DNA of 64,000 bases from Dyella acidisoli (GTDB lineage Bacteria > Pseudomonadota > Gammaproteobacteria > Xanthomonadales > Rhodanobacteraceae): assembly GCF_030160295.1 (NCBI RefSeq), contig NZ_BSOB01000017.1, forward strand, positions 276,049 to 340,048, given 5' to 3'. Below, one piece after another: positions 54,689 through 63,497 of the stretch. The first letter of the stretch is position 1. Every line of letters begins with the position of its first letter. Position numbers and translations under genes: made by a program. The notes beneath the pieces were generated by a model. It was not told the origin of the DNA, did no database searches, and worked only from the letters and a program-made list of their open reading frames with translations.

Positions 54689-55228
54689 TTACGGCGGTGA
54701 TGAAGCGTCTGTTTGTAGATCGAGGCGATAGAAACGCGTATCAACCGGCATGAACGGAAAGCTTGCCGGCAAGAGTGTTTTGTCGATCAATGTGAAACCG
54801 TGTTTTTCGTAGAAGCGATGCGCGGCACGGAATTTATCCGTGGTGCCCAGGAATACGCTTTGCACCGCGTGCTGCTTTGCCCAATCCAGCGCGCCATGCA
54901 GCAACTTTGCCGCAACACCCCATGCGGTGCCGCGATACTCTGCGGCCACGAACATCTTGCGTAACGCCACGCCGTAATGGCCGATGTCTTTCAATGCGAT
55001 GGTGCCGACGACCTTTTCCTGATCCAGCGCTACCCAGAAATTGCCGGTGCCCTGCTGGTAATACGTGGGGATCGCGGAAAGATCAGGTTGACGTTCCAAA
55101 TCGATATCAAAACCGAATTCTTCGCGCTGGATGGATACGATGAGTTGACCGACGGCGGCGGCGTGATGCGCCTCGAAGGGCACTAGGTGTATGAGTGCTG
55201 GGTTCTGTGGATGCAAGACGCTGGTCAT
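54689..55228 (-). CDS. GNAT-family N-acetyltransferase
   Basis: A 179-residue GNAT protein with the acetyl-CoA motif (KMFVAAEYRGTAWGVAAKLL) in the middle and FLGTTDKFRAAHRFYEKHGF near the C-terminus. The substrate cannot be predicted. It is a single gene between family A repeats. Confidence 0.85.
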   Translation of the reverse strand: MTSVLHPQNPALIHLVPFEAHHAAAVGQLIVSIQREEFGFDIDLERQPDLSAIPTYYQQGTGNFWVALDQEKVVGTIALKDIGHYGVALRKMFVAAEYRGTAWGVAAKLLHGALDWAKQHAVQSVFLGTTDKFRAAHRFYEKHGFTLIDKTLLPASFPFMPVDTRFYRLDLQTDASSPP

Positions 55229-55283
55229 TGTCCCTTCCTACGCGCAGGCTGCATTTCTTGCAACGATGCCGTTTGTTTCCTTG

Positions 55284-55364
55284 CCGTCATTCCCGCGAAA
55301 GCGGGAATCCATTTTAGCTTTCCGCCAAAGGGCAAGATGGATTCCCGCCTTCGCGGGAATGACG
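55284..55364. repeat. Family A composite palindrome
   Basis: Two well-kept TCCCGC/GCGGGA arms face each other (55284-55312 and 55337-55364), each ending in ATTCC/GGAAT and GTCATT/AATGAC. It lies between the GNAT gene start and the miaB stop. Confidence 0.8.
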
Positions 55365-55422
55365 ACCTGAGGAGGTACATCCTATACGCTGGACTGTAAT
55401 TTCTGGCGCTGTAAGAACCGAA

Positions 55423-56766
55423 TCAAGCCGCTTCGCTATCCACGCCGGCAACACGTCCACGCAGCGAGTTGGTCATCGCTTCGGTGATGATCACGTCCAC
55501 GAATTGACCGATCAGTCGGGCGTGGCCGGGGAAGTTCACGTAGCGCATGTTCTCGGTGCGGCCGGTGAGCTCGTTCGCGTTTTTCTTGCTGGGCTTTTCC
55601 ACCAGTACGCGCTGCACTGTACCGACCATCGCTTCGTTGATCTTGCGGGCATTCTCGTTGAGCACGGCCTGCAGGCGCGTCAGGCGTTCGCTCTTCACTG
55701 ATGCCATTGTGTCATCGGCGAGGTTCGCGGCAGGCGTGCCAGGGCGTGCGGAGAAGATGAAGGAGAAGCTCTGGTCGAAGCCGACGTCGTCGATCAGCTT
55801 CATGGTCTTCTCGAAATCCGCATCTGTTTCACCGGGGAACCCGACGATGAAATCGGAAGAGATGCAGATGTCCGGACGCACCGCGCGCAGCTTGCGGATC
55901 TTCTGCTTGAATTCCAACGCGGTGTAGCCGCGCTTCATCGCTGTGAGAATGCGATCCGAACCGGCTTGCACGGGCAGGTGCAGGAAGTTTGCCAACTTTG
56001 GCACGTTCGCATATGCCTCGATCAGCGAATCGGAGAATTCCAGCGGATGCGAGGTAGTGAAGCGGATGCGGCCGATGGTTTCGATCTGTGCGATGGCGTG
56101 GATCAGTACCGCTAAGTCCGCCGTGCCGCCATCGTGCGTGGGGCCGCGATAGGCGTTCACGTTCTGACCCAGCAGGATCACCTCGCGCACGCCTTGTCCG
56201 GCGAGCTGTGCCACTTCCACCAGTACGTCGTCGAACGGACGGCTGATCTCTTCGCCGCGGGTGTAGGGCACCACGCAATAGCTGCAGTATTTGGAGCAGC
56301 CTTCCATGATCGATACGAAGGCAGTGGGGCCTTCGGCCCGTGGTTCGGGCAGGCGGTCGAACTTTTCGATTTCTGGGAAGCTGATGTCCACCTGCGGCTT
56401 ACCGGTGGCGCGCTTGGCTTCGATCAGCTCAGGCAAGCGGTGCAGGGTTTGCGGGCCGAACACCAAGTCCACGAACGGTGCGCGCTTCAGAATTGCCTCG
56501 CCTTCCTGCGAGGCCACGCAGCCACCCACGCCGATCAGCACGGGTTTGCCGCCTTGCTTGTATTCGCGCCAGCGGCCGAGCTGGCTGAAGACTTTCTCTT
56601 GCGCCTTTTCGCGGATCGAGCAGGTGTTGACCAGGATCACGTCCGCTTCCGATTCATCCTGGGTTAGTTCCAGGCCATGCGACGCTTTCAGCACGTCGGC
56701 CATTTTGGCCGAGTCGTACTCGTTCATCTGGCAGCCGTGGGTCTTGATGAAAAGCTTGCCGCTCAT
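55423..56766 (-). CDS. miaB: tRNA-2-methylthio-N6-isopentenyladenosine synthase MiaB
   Basis: Radical-SAM methylthiotransferase modifying A37 of tRNAs that read UNN codons. It has 447 residues. The first cluster uses C12 ([10 protein letters not shown]), C49 and C83; the radical-SAM cluster uses C157, C161 and C164 (GCSKYCSYC). A C-terminal TRAM domain follows. Start [12 protein letters not shown] (56766) matches the family; 18 extra residues upstream are unsupported. The usual miaB-ybeZ-ybeY-ybeX order is kept, with the GNAT gene inserted. Confidence 0.97.
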   Translation of the reverse strand: MSGKLFIKTHGCQMNEYDSAKMADVLKASHGLELTQDESEADVILVNTCSIREKAQEKVFSQLGRWREYKQGGKPVLIGVGGCVASQEGEAILKRAPFVDLVFGPQTLHRLPELIEAKRATGKPQVDISFPEIEKFDRLPEPRAEGPTAFVSIMEGCSKYCSYCVVPYTRGEEISRPFDDVLVEVAQLAGQGVREVILLGQNVNAYRGPTHDGGTADLAVLIHAIAQIETIGRIRFTTSHPLEFSDSLIEAYANVPKLANFLHLPVQAGSDRILTAMKRGYTALEFKQKIRKLRAVRPDICISSDFIVGFPGETDADFEKTMKLIDDVGFDQSFSFIFSARPGTPAANLADDTMASVKSERLTRLQAVLNENARKINEAMVGTVQRVLVEKPSKKNANELTGRTENMRYVNFPGHARLIGQFVDVIITEAMTNSLRGRVAGVDSEAA

Positions 56767-56881
56767 GGCGTCGTGTACCGTGGAATCGGAGGGCGATGCG
56801 GAATGCGTCGAACCGCACATTGTACGCGTGTGGTTGGTGGGGTGCTACAGACGGATCAAGGACTTGCGGCAGCCTCAAGCT

Positions 56882-56918
56882 CCCTCTCCCCTTCGGGGAG
56901 AGGGTCGGGGTGAGGGGG
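56882..56918. repeat. Family B palindrome (reverse orientation)
   Basis: CCCTCTCCCC-TTC-GGGGAGAGGG followed by TCGGGGTGAGGGG, the reverse complement of the other family B copies. It pairs with the copy at 56998. Confidence 0.7.
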
Positions 56919-56997
56919 CAACCTCGCTAGATGGGTGATTGCGGCAAGGATCAAAAACTGGCTTGCACGTATTGTTGGAGTTTCTTGCAAGCCTTTA

Positions 56998-57034
56998 CCC
57001 CTCACCCCAGCCCTCTCCCCGGAGGGGAGAGGGG
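56998..57034. repeat. Family B palindrome
   Basis: CCCCTCACCCCAGCCCTC followed by TCCCC-GGA-GGGGAGAGGG. It faces the copy at 56882, making a large composite inverted repeat. Confidence 0.7.
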
Positions 57035-57129
57035 GCTTGAGCTTAAGTGATGCCTATATCCATGTTCTGGCACACGAATTCGCCAATTCATGCTTGGCGT
57101 AAGCCGGGCATGGGCGCAAACTGCCGGCC

Positions 57130-58200
57130 ATGTTTGCCGCCGTACGCCAAAGGGGAGGCCGCGGTCGTCTCCCTGCGTTTTTGATGTCCCTCCTGCTGGT
57201 GATGCTGGGGTGCGGCCTGCTGTTGGCAGCGCGGCCCGTTCAAGCCGGCGTGCTCTATCGCTGCGCCGGGTCGCAAGGCGAGGTGGTGTTTACCAGCAGC
57301 AAGGCGGGTTATCGGGAATGCCAGCAGGTGGCGACGTTTGCCGCGCCCTCGCCGCATGCGGGGCCAAGGCGAGTGGCTTCCAACCCGATCGCTTCGCTGG
57401 CTTGGGTCACCGGTTGGGTGGAAACCACGGCCACGCCCATTGCGCCCATCGTCGTGTCGCTGGACCGGGTGGAAGCTGGTGTGGAAACGACGGCTCGCGT
57501 GGCGCCACTTTCCTCTCCCGGCAAGCGCGGACAATGGACCTATAGCGAATCGCGCGACAGCCAGCTTGCCCAGCTGGCCACCATCGGTGGGGCGGATTCG
57601 CCGGACAACCGCGTGTTGCGCGGTGCCGTGTATCGGGTGGTGCATCGCGACGGCAGTGTGGAATACACCAATATTCCGCCGGCGGGCGGGCAGGCCAACA
57701 ACGTCACGCGTCTTTTCAGCTACATCGCCACTTGCATGGCGTGCAATCTGCATTCGACCATCAACTGGGGTTCGGTGGCGCTAAATCTGGACGCGTACAA
57801 GGATGTGATCCGCGATGCGAGCGTGGAATCGGGCGTGGACGAAGCGTTGATCCGCGCGATTATCCACGCCGAAAGCGCGTTCAATCCGCGCGCGATGTCG
57901 CTCAAGGGCGCGCAAGGGTTGATGCAATTGATGCCGGGCACTGCCAACGACATGGGCGTACTGGATGCTTTCGATCCTGCGCAGAACATCCGCGGCGGCG
58001 CGCGCTATCTCAGCTTGCTGATGAAGAACTTCAACGGCGATGCACGTCTTGCGGCCGCTGCCTACAACGCCGGCCCCGGCGCCGTGCAGCACTACAACGG
58101 TGTGCCGCCGTTTGCGGAGACGCAGGTGTATGTGCAACGCGTGGGTGAGTTGTTGCAGCGGTATACGAAGGCGCTGCATCCGCCGTTGGCGAGTCTTTGA
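57130..58200 (+). CDS. Lytic transglycosylase (SLT domain) with DUF4124-like N-terminus
   Basis: A 356-residue exported peptidoglycan lytic enzyme. The signal-anchor region (about 15-39) is followed by a DUF4124-like segment (GVLYRCAGSQGEVVFTS, with a second VYRVVHRDGSVEYTN). The C-terminal SLT domain has catalytic Glu248 (AIIHAESAFNP) and the GLMQLMPGTA and AAAYNAGPGAV motifs. It resembles small Slt/MltC-like enzymes of Xanthomonadales. Confidence 0.9.
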   Translation: MFAAVRQRGGRGRLPAFLMSLLLVMLGCGLLLAARPVQAGVLYRCAGSQGEVVFTSSKAGYRECQQVATFAAPSPHAGPRRVASNPIASLAWVTGWVETTATPIAPIVVSLDRVEAGVETTARVAPLSSPGKRGQWTYSESRDSQLAQLATIGGADSPDNRVLRGAVYRVVHRDGSVEYTNIPPAGGQANNVTRLFSYIATCMACNLHSTINWGSVALNLDAYKDVIRDASVESGVDEALIRAIIHAESAFNPRAMSLKGAQGLMQLMPGTANDMGVLDAFDPAQNIRGGARYLSLLMKNFNGDARLAAAAYNAGPGAVQHYNGVPPFAETQVYVQRVGELLQRYTKALHPPLASL

Positions 58201-58228
58201 AGCTCGCCACTCGGTTTGATTTTATCTC

Positions 58229-58352
58229 GCCGTCATTCCGGCGAAGGCCGGAATCCAGTGTAAACACGTTGTGCGAAGCACTCCGTACCAATAGTTTTGT
58301 GTGCTTCGCGCGGTTTATTTGGACTGGATTCCGGCCTTCGCCGGAATGGCGG
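58229..58352. repeat. Family A long composite palindrome
   Basis: Arms 58229-58260 and 58323-58352 face each other, with an internal GTGCGAAGCAC / GTGCTTCGCGC pair between them. It is the same design as the element at 51884-52005. It lies between convergent genes. Confidence 0.8.
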
Positions 58353-58385
58353 TGAGGCAAAAGGGTGGCTTTAGCGCGAGGTTGG

Positions 58386-58422
58386 CCCCTCACCCCAACC
58401 CTCTCCCCAGAGGGGAGAGGGA
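58386..58422. repeat. Family B palindrome
   Basis: CCCCTCACCCCAACCCTC followed by TCCCC-AGA-GGGGAGAGGG. It follows the family A element at 34 nt and ends 9 nt before the protease stop, repeating the A-B order seen at 52.0 kb. Confidence 0.7.
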
Positions 58423-58431
58423 GTAGAGCAC

Positions 58432-59643
58432 TTAGCCTTCGATATTGCTTCCGCTGTTTGCTGCCGAGCTCGCCGTGGGCATCTGCGGCGGTCGTTGGAC
58501 CACGTGTACCAGCACGTGGAACGGCACGCCGTTGCGCAGGCCGGAGACTTCCACTTTGCTGCCCGGCTTCAACGCGGCTTCGCGACGGCTGAGGTCGGCC
58601 GGATCGCGGATGTCGTCATCGCCCAAACGTAGCAGCACGTCGCGTGGTTGTAGCCCGGCTGTGGCAGCCGGTGTGCCGGGGGTGACGTCGGTGACTTGTG
58701 CGCCGCGTGCGGCGGCGGCGGGGAGGCCGCTATCGGCGGCCACCGGCACGAAGCCGTAGTTGGCGCCCAGCCAGCCGCGGATCACGTGGCCGGTTGCGAT
58801 TAATTGTCGCAGTACGTTGGTGGCTGTATCGACGGGAATGGCAAAACCGATACCCTCCGCGTTAGCTGCCTTACCGATGAGGAGGGTGTTGATACCGACC
58901 AGGTCACCGTTGCTGTTGACCAGCGCACCACCGGAGTTGCCGAGGTTGATCGCGGCATCGGTCTGGATGAAATCTTCCGGACTGCTGTTGCTCAACTGAC
59001 GGCCGATGGCACTGATGATGCCCATGGTCACGGTCTGATTGAGATTGAGCGGGTTGCCGATGGCGAGCACCACGTCACCCACGCGCAGTTTTTTTGGATC
59101 GGCCATCTGGATCACCGGAAGGTTGCCGGCGTCGAGGATCTTCAGCACGGCCAGATCCGTTTCCTCATCGGCACCGACCAGCTTCGCCTTGGCGACGCGT
59201 CCGTCGTACAGCAGCACCTGGATGTCGTCGGCATGGGCGATCACGTGATTGTTGGTGAGCACGTAGCCGTCTGCGCTGACGATGACGCCGGAACCAAGAT
59301 TCTGTTCGCGACGTTTCACCGTGCCGATGGGTGTGCCGCCGAACAGTTGCTGCATCAACGGATCGGTGAACATGCGCACGGCTTGCTCGGTCACGATCTT
59401 GTTGGCGTAGATGTTGACCACGGATGGCGCTGCCTTGGCAACGGCATCGGCGTAGGAAGCGGGCGCGACGGAGGTCTGTGTTGCCGGCGCACTCGCTGTT
59501 GGAATGGACTCGTGCTGCAAACCGAAGCGTGCGCGCAAACGATCGCCGACGCCGGGCCAGATCAGACTGATCACGAACGCGATCGCCAACCCGAGTACGA
59601 CGAATCGGGCAACAAAGGCGACGATGCCGGCGGCATGCTTCAT
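58432..59643 (-). CDS. HtrA-family serine protease with one PDZ domain (DegS/DegQ-like)
   Basis: A 403-residue membrane-anchored periplasmic protease. It has an N-terminal membrane helix (about 8-28), then a trypsin-like domain with catalytic H133 (TNNHVIA), D163 (EETDLAVL) and S237 (NLGNSGGA), and a single C-terminal PDZ domain (about 285-380). One PDZ and a membrane anchor suggest a DegS/AlgW-like envelope-stress sensor role, but the lack of rseA context leaves DegQ-type quality control possible. Confidence 0.88.
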   Translation of the reverse strand: MKHAAGIVAFVARFVVLGLAIAFVISLIWPGVGDRLRARFGLQHESIPTASAPATQTSVAPASYADAVAKAAPSVVNIYANKIVTEQAVRMFTDPLMQQLFGGTPIGTVKRREQNLGSGVIVSADGYVLTNNHVIAHADDIQVLLYDGRVAKAKLVGADEETDLAVLKILDAGNLPVIQMADPKKLRVGDVVLAIGNPLNLNQTVTMGIISAIGRQLSNSSPEDFIQTDAAINLGNSGGALVNSNGDLVGINTLLIGKAANAEGIGFAIPVDTATNVLRQLIATGHVIRGWLGANYGFVPVAADSGLPAAAARGAQVTDVTPGTPAATAGLQPRDVLLRLGDDDIRDPADLSRREAALKPGSKVEVSGLRNGVPFHVLVHVVQRPPQMPTASSAANSGSNIEG

Positions 59644-59702
59644 GTCGTAATGCAGTCTGAGGAAGGCAAGTGCGAGAGTGTGGCAGAGCGGCGTGACCGC
59701 AC

Positions 59703-59777
59703 AAACCGATTTATTGTAGGGTTTATACCTTAGGCTAGACTAACGCGATTTTTGTAGGTAACGCGATTTTTTGCAGG
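59703..59777 (+). repeat. Three short direct repeats upstream of petA
   Basis: AAACCGATTTATTGTAGG (59703-59720), TAACGCGATTTTTGTAGG (59741-59758) and TAACGCGATTTTTTGCAGG (59759-59777) are near-copies, the last two in direct tandem. They may be regulator-binding sites for petABC or the divergent protease gene. Confidence 0.55.
59714..59741 (+). promoter_or_regulatory. Possible petABC promoter
   Basis: TTGTAG (59714-59719) and TAGACT (59736-59741) are spaced 16 nt, overlapping the direct repeats. The match is moderate only. Confidence 0.3.
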
Positions 59778-59880
59778 GGCACGATCCTGGGGCGGTCGGC
59801 GAACAGCGCATTTTTTCTCGTCCGCAACAGCAGAATCTGGTTTCTGTAGTGTCAATGGCATGCAAGTACCGGAGAGCCTG

Positions 59881-60486
59881 ATGGCGAACGAAGTCGTCGA
59901 TCAAGGCCGCCGCCGCTTTCTCACCACGACTACTGCTGTAGTGGGAGGAGTGGGCGTAGTGGCGGCAGCTGTGCCTTTCATCAAGTCGTGGGAACCCAGT
60001 GCAAGAGCTAAGGCCGCCGGCGCCCCCGTTACGCAGTCACTTAAGAAGATCGAGCCCGGCCAGCAGTTGATTGTGGCCTGGCGCAGCCTTCCAGTATTCA
60101 TTGTCAATCGCACGCCTACGCAGTTGGCGTCGCTGTCCAAGCAAGATCTTCGTCTGGTCGATCCGAAGTCCGACGGCGCTTCCGCTGACCAGCAGCCCAA
60201 GTACGCGCAGAACGAAACCCGCTCCATCAAGCCGGAATGGTTGGTGATGATCGGCATCTGCACGCACTTGGGTTGCGTGCCCGACTTCGTGGGCGAAATG
60301 AAGCCCGAGCCGTTCGATCCGAATTGGCAAGGTGGCTACTACTGCCCCTGCCATCACTCGCGCTACGACATGGCCGGCCGCGTCTATCAAGGCGTGCCTG
60401 CGCCGAAGAACATGGCGATTCCGCCTTATCACTTTGTCGATGACACCACCGTGCAAATCGGCGTGGATGCGGAAGGGGCAGCGTAA
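59881..60486 (+). CDS. petA: Cytochrome bc1 Rieske iron-sulfur subunit
   Basis: Electron transfer from ubiquinol to cytochrome c1. It has 201 residues. A twin-arginine-type N-terminus (RRRFLTTTTAVVGG) and membrane anchor precede the Rieske fold with cluster ligands C127, H129 (CTHLGC) and C155, H158 (CPCHHS). ATG 59881 was chosen; ATG 59860 would add seven residues. Its stop shares one base with the petB ATG. Confidence 0.96.
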   Translation: MANEVVDQGRRRFLTTTTAVVGGVGVVAAAVPFIKSWEPSARAKAAGAPVTQSLKKIEPGQQLIVAWRSLPVFIVNRTPTQLASLSKQDLRLVDPKSDGASADQQPKYAQNETRSIKPEWLVMIGICTHLGCVPDFVGEMKPEPFDPNWQGGYYCPCHHSRYDMAGRVYQGVPAPKNMAIPPYHFVDDTTVQIGVDAEGAA

Positions 60487-61790
60487 TGGCGAACGTCTTC
60501 TCGAACATCGGTGAATGGGTCAATGAGCGTGCGCCGGGCCTGATGCCCGTGTACCGCAAGCACATGACCGAGTATTACGCGCCGAAGAACTTCAACATCT
60601 GGTATTACTTCGGTTCGCTCGCTTTGCTGGTGCTGGTCAACCAGATCGTCACCGGTATCTTCCTCACGATGAACTACGACCCGAGCGCGAGCGGTGCGTT
60701 CGACTCGGTGCAGTACATCATGCGCGACGTGGAGTGGGGTTGGCTGATCCGCTACATGCATTCCACGGGTGCGTCGCTGTTCTTCGTGGTGGTTTATCTG
60801 CACATGTTCCGCGGCCTCATGTACGGCTCGTACCAGAAGCCGCGTGAGCTGGTATGGCTGCTGGGCATGCTGATCTTCCTGGTGCTGATGGCCGAAGCCT
60901 TCATGGGCTACGTGTTGCCGTGGGGCAATATGTCGTTCTGGGGTGCGAAGGTCATCGTGTCGTTGTTCGGCACCATTCCGGTGATCGGCAAGGATCTGGT
61001 CGAGTGGATCATGGGCGATTACTTGCCTGCGGACGCCACGCTCAATCGTTTCTTCGCGTTGCACGTGATCGCGTTGCCGCTCGTGCTGCTGTTGCTGGTG
61101 GTGCTGCACCTGGCTGCGCTGCATGAAGTAGGTTCGAACAATCCGGATGGCGTGGATGTAAAGCACGGACCGAAAGGCAATCGCTGGGATCCCACCAAGC
61201 CCGCCGACGGCATTCCGTTCCATCCGTACTACACGGTGAAGGACATGGTGGGGGTGGGGCTGTTCCTGGCCATCGCCGCTTTCATCATCTTCTTCCAGCC
61301 GACGTTTGGTGGCTGGTTCCTCGAGCACGACAACTCGATTCCGGCGAACAACCTGGTGACACCCGCGCAAATCAAGCCGGTGTGGTACTTCACCGCGTTC
61401 TACGCGATCGTGCGCATGATTCCTTCGGCCATGGGCACCGCGGTGTGGGGCGTGCTGGGTATGTTCGGCGCAATCGTGCTGTTGTTCCTGATGCCTTGGA
61501 TCGATGCCGGCAAGGTGAAATCCATCCGCTATCGTGGCACCGGCTACAAGGTGGCGTTGGCCTTGTTCGTGCTGGCGTTCTTTGGGTTGGTCTTGATCGG
61601 TACCGATTCCACCGCCGACCTGATTCCGACGTTGTTCGGCGCGAGTGCCGACGTAACCGGCATCGAGAATTTGTTCGGTCGCATCATGGTGCTGATCTAC
61701 TTCGGGTTCTTCGTATTCCTGTGGCTGTACACGCATCTTGGCTGGGAAAAGACCAAGCCGGTTCCGGAACGGGTGACGACCCATGACTAA
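60486..61790 (+). CDS. petB: Cytochrome bc1 cytochrome b subunit
   Basis: Membrane subunit of 434 residues with eight helices and four haem-ligand histidines (for example YMHSTGASLFFVVVYLHMF). The Qo-site motif is P-V-W-Y (KPVWYFTAFYA) rather than PEWY, a variant known from beta- and gammaproteobacteria. It overlaps petC by 8 nt. Confidence 0.97.
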   Translation: MANVFSNIGEWVNERAPGLMPVYRKHMTEYYAPKNFNIWYYFGSLALLVLVNQIVTGIFLTMNYDPSASGAFDSVQYIMRDVEWGWLIRYMHSTGASLFFVVVYLHMFRGLMYGSYQKPRELVWLLGMLIFLVLMAEAFMGYVLPWGNMSFWGAKVIVSLFGTIPVIGKDLVEWIMGDYLPADATLNRFFALHVIALPLVLLLLVVLHLAALHEVGSNNPDGVDVKHGPKGNRWDPTKPADGIPFHPYYTVKDMVGVGLFLAIAAFIIFFQPTFGGWFLEHDNSIPANNLVTPAQIKPVWYFTAFYAIVRMIPSAMGTAVWGVLGMFGAIVLLFLMPWIDAGKVKSIRYRGTGYKVALALFVLAFFGLVLIGTDSTADLIPTLFGASADVTGIENLFGRIMVLIYFGFFVFLWLYTHLGWEKTKPVPERVTTHD

Positions 61791-62523
61791 GCGCTACATC
61801 TCCATTTTTGCGCTGGCGTTCGGCCTGCTGCTGGGCACCACGGCGGTGATGGCAGAAGGTCCGGAACTGCCAGCCGCCGGCACCAACATTCGCGATACGG
61901 CATCGCTGCAGCGTGGCGCGCACATCTTCTTCAACTACTGCGTGGGCTGCCATTCGCTCAAGTACATCCGCTATGAGCGCATCGCGGACGACCTCGGCTT
62001 GACCGAGGACGACGTGATGAAGAACCTCAACTTCACCGGCGGCAAGTTCGGCGATCAGGTGATCTCGCACATGCCGGCCGACGACGCGCAAAAATTCTTC
62101 GGAAAAGCGCCGCCGGATCTCTCGCTGGAAGTATCGGCCAAGGGTGCGGATTGGGTGTTCGGTTACCTTAATTCGTTCTACTTGGACCCCAAGAGCCCGA
62201 TCGGCTGGAACAACACCGTGCTGCCCAATGCAGCCATGCCGTTCCCGTTGTGGGAGCTGCAGGGTACGCAGGTGCCGGTGATGAAGCCGGCCACGCCCGG
62301 CGACGATCCGCAGATCGAAAAGCTCACACTGCTCCACCCGGGTAAGCTTTCGCCCGAGCAGTACCAGCAGGCTGCGCGCGACGTCACTAACTTCCTGGAA
62401 TACGTCTCCGAGCCGGCGGCTTTGCAGCGGCGGCACTACGGCATCTGGGTAGTGCTGTTCCTGCTGGGCTTCACCTTCCTTGCATCCTTGCTCAAGAAAG
62501 AATATTGGAAGGACGTCCACTGA
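61783..62523 (+). CDS. petC: Cytochrome bc1 cytochrome c1 subunit
   Basis: Periplasmic haem c protein of 246 residues. It has a signal peptide (to about VMAEG), the haem motif C53-x2-C56-H57 (CVGCHSLKYIRY) and a C-terminal membrane anchor (VLFLLGFTFLASLLKK). It passes electrons to the soluble cytochrome c pool. A terminator spans its stop codon. Confidence 0.96.
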   Translation: MTKRYISIFALAFGLLLGTTAVMAEGPELPAAGTNIRDTASLQRGAHIFFNYCVGCHSLKYIRYERIADDLGLTEDDVMKNLNFTGGKFGDQVISHMPADDAQKFFGKAPPDLSLEVSAKGADWVFGYLNSFYLDPKSPIGWNNTVLPNAAMPFPLWELQGTQVPVMKPATPGDDPQIEKLTLLHPGKLSPEQYQQAARDVTNFLEYVSEPAALQRRHYGIWVVLFLLGFTFLASLLKKEYWKDVH

Positions 62524-62532
62524 CGTCCTTTT
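62509..62532 (+). terminator. Terminator at the end of petABC
   Basis: AAGGACGT-CCACTG-ACGTCCTT followed by TT forms an 8-bp stem that includes the petC stop codon. The T-run is short, so termination may be partial and sspA may also be reached by read-through. Confidence 0.6.
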
Positions 62533-62609
62533 AAAAAGAAACGAAGGGACTTGTGGCCTCGGGGTGGCGCACGCCATCCTTGCGGCCAAACTCAAGGGGA
62601 GAAACGTGC

Positions 62610-63236
62610 ATGGTCCAGAACGCTCGTTCCCGGACGGTACTCGCCCTGTATTCCGCTGCCGATGACATCCAATGCCATCGCGTACGATTGGTGCTGGCAG
62701 CAAAGGGAGTTACCTACGACTTGATCGTGGTTGATCCGGCCAAGCCGCAGCAAGACTTACTCGATCTCAATCCGTACCACAGCCTGCCGACCCTGGTCGA
62801 TCGCGAACTCACGCTCTATGACACCTCAGTGGTGTGCGAATACCTGGACGAGCGCTACCCCCATCCACCGCTGATGCCGATTGATCCCCTCTCGCGTGCC
62901 CGATTGCGGCTGGCGGCGGTGCGCATCGAGCGGGATTGGTTGCCGGAAATCGAGCACATCAAGGCGGGTGGTCGTCCGGCCGACGCGGCACGTAAAAGAC
63001 TGCGCGAACAGCTGCTGACGGCGCTGCCGTTATTCAAAGTGTCGAAGTTTTTCCTCAACCCGGAAATGAGCCTGGCTGACTGCCTGGTGACCCCCGTGGT
63101 CTGGCGGCTCCCTTCGTTGGGGGTGGATTTGGGGCGCGAAGGGAAACCAATCATGGATTACGGCGAGCGCCTGTTCCACAGTCAGGGGTACGCCCGCAGT
63201 CTGACGCCCGAGGAAAAGGCTCTAAGGGCGCTCTGA
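62610..63236 (+). CDS. sspA: Stringent starvation protein A
   Basis: RNA-polymerase-associated GST-fold protein of 208 residues: thioredoxin-like N-terminal domain (LALYSAADDIQCHRVRLVLA; CEYLDERYPHPPLMP) and helical C-terminal domain. It affects stress and virulence gene expression in other gammaproteobacteria. Start at 62610 (MVQNARSR); a longer form from 62553 has no support. Confidence 0.95.
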   Translation: MVQNARSRTVLALYSAADDIQCHRVRLVLAAKGVTYDLIVVDPAKPQQDLLDLNPYHSLPTLVDRELTLYDTSVVCEYLDERYPHPPLMPIDPLSRARLRLAAVRIERDWLPEIEHIKAGGRPADAARKRLREQLLTALPLFKVSKFFLNPEMSLADCLVTPVVWRLPSLGVDLGREGKPIMDYGERLFHSQGYARSLTPEEKALRAL

Positions 63237-63247
63237 CCGATACGGCA

Positions 63248-63309
63248 TGATGTCCAGAAGGCTCGCAGAGCGTGTTGCGCGGCGCAGGCTGCGGGCCTTC
63301 TGGACATCA
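63248..63309 (+). other. 21-bp hairpin between sspA and sspB
   Basis: The arms 63248-63268 and 63289-63309 pair along 21 positions with one G-U and a 20-nt loop. No T-run follows. The rest of the gap (63310-63497) shows nothing recognisable. Confidence 0.65.
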
Positions 63310-63497
63310 CCCCATCATTTCTCATTCAATACGTCGGGGCCGGCTCCGTCTGTCCGCATACCCTTCGGTCCATCGTCTCGACAGCCAGCCAGTCTGCCTT
63401 CGCCGATGACCCTGTGGTCTGCGAACAGACAGAGCCGGTGACGTTCACGCAAAATCGGTCAGAGCACCCTTAGTTGACTAGCCAGCAACAACCGAAT

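Larger units (their letters stand above)
56767..57129. other. miaB-transglycosylase gap with paired repeats
   Basis: A 363-nt divergent gap. It holds two family B elements in opposite orientation (56882-56918 and 56998-57034) and no supported gene. Promoters for miaB and the transglycosylase gene should lie here, but no clear consensus was found. Confidence 0.4.

Noticed and set aside
51884-58422. CRISPR-like repeat arrays
   Set aside because: The repeats are dispersed palindromes at 3' ends, not evenly spaced repeats with unique spacers, and no cas gene is present.
60429-61784. A 451-codon open frame antisense to petB
   Set aside because: It is opposite a clearly coding cytochrome b gene and is rich in His, Gln and Arg with no domain.
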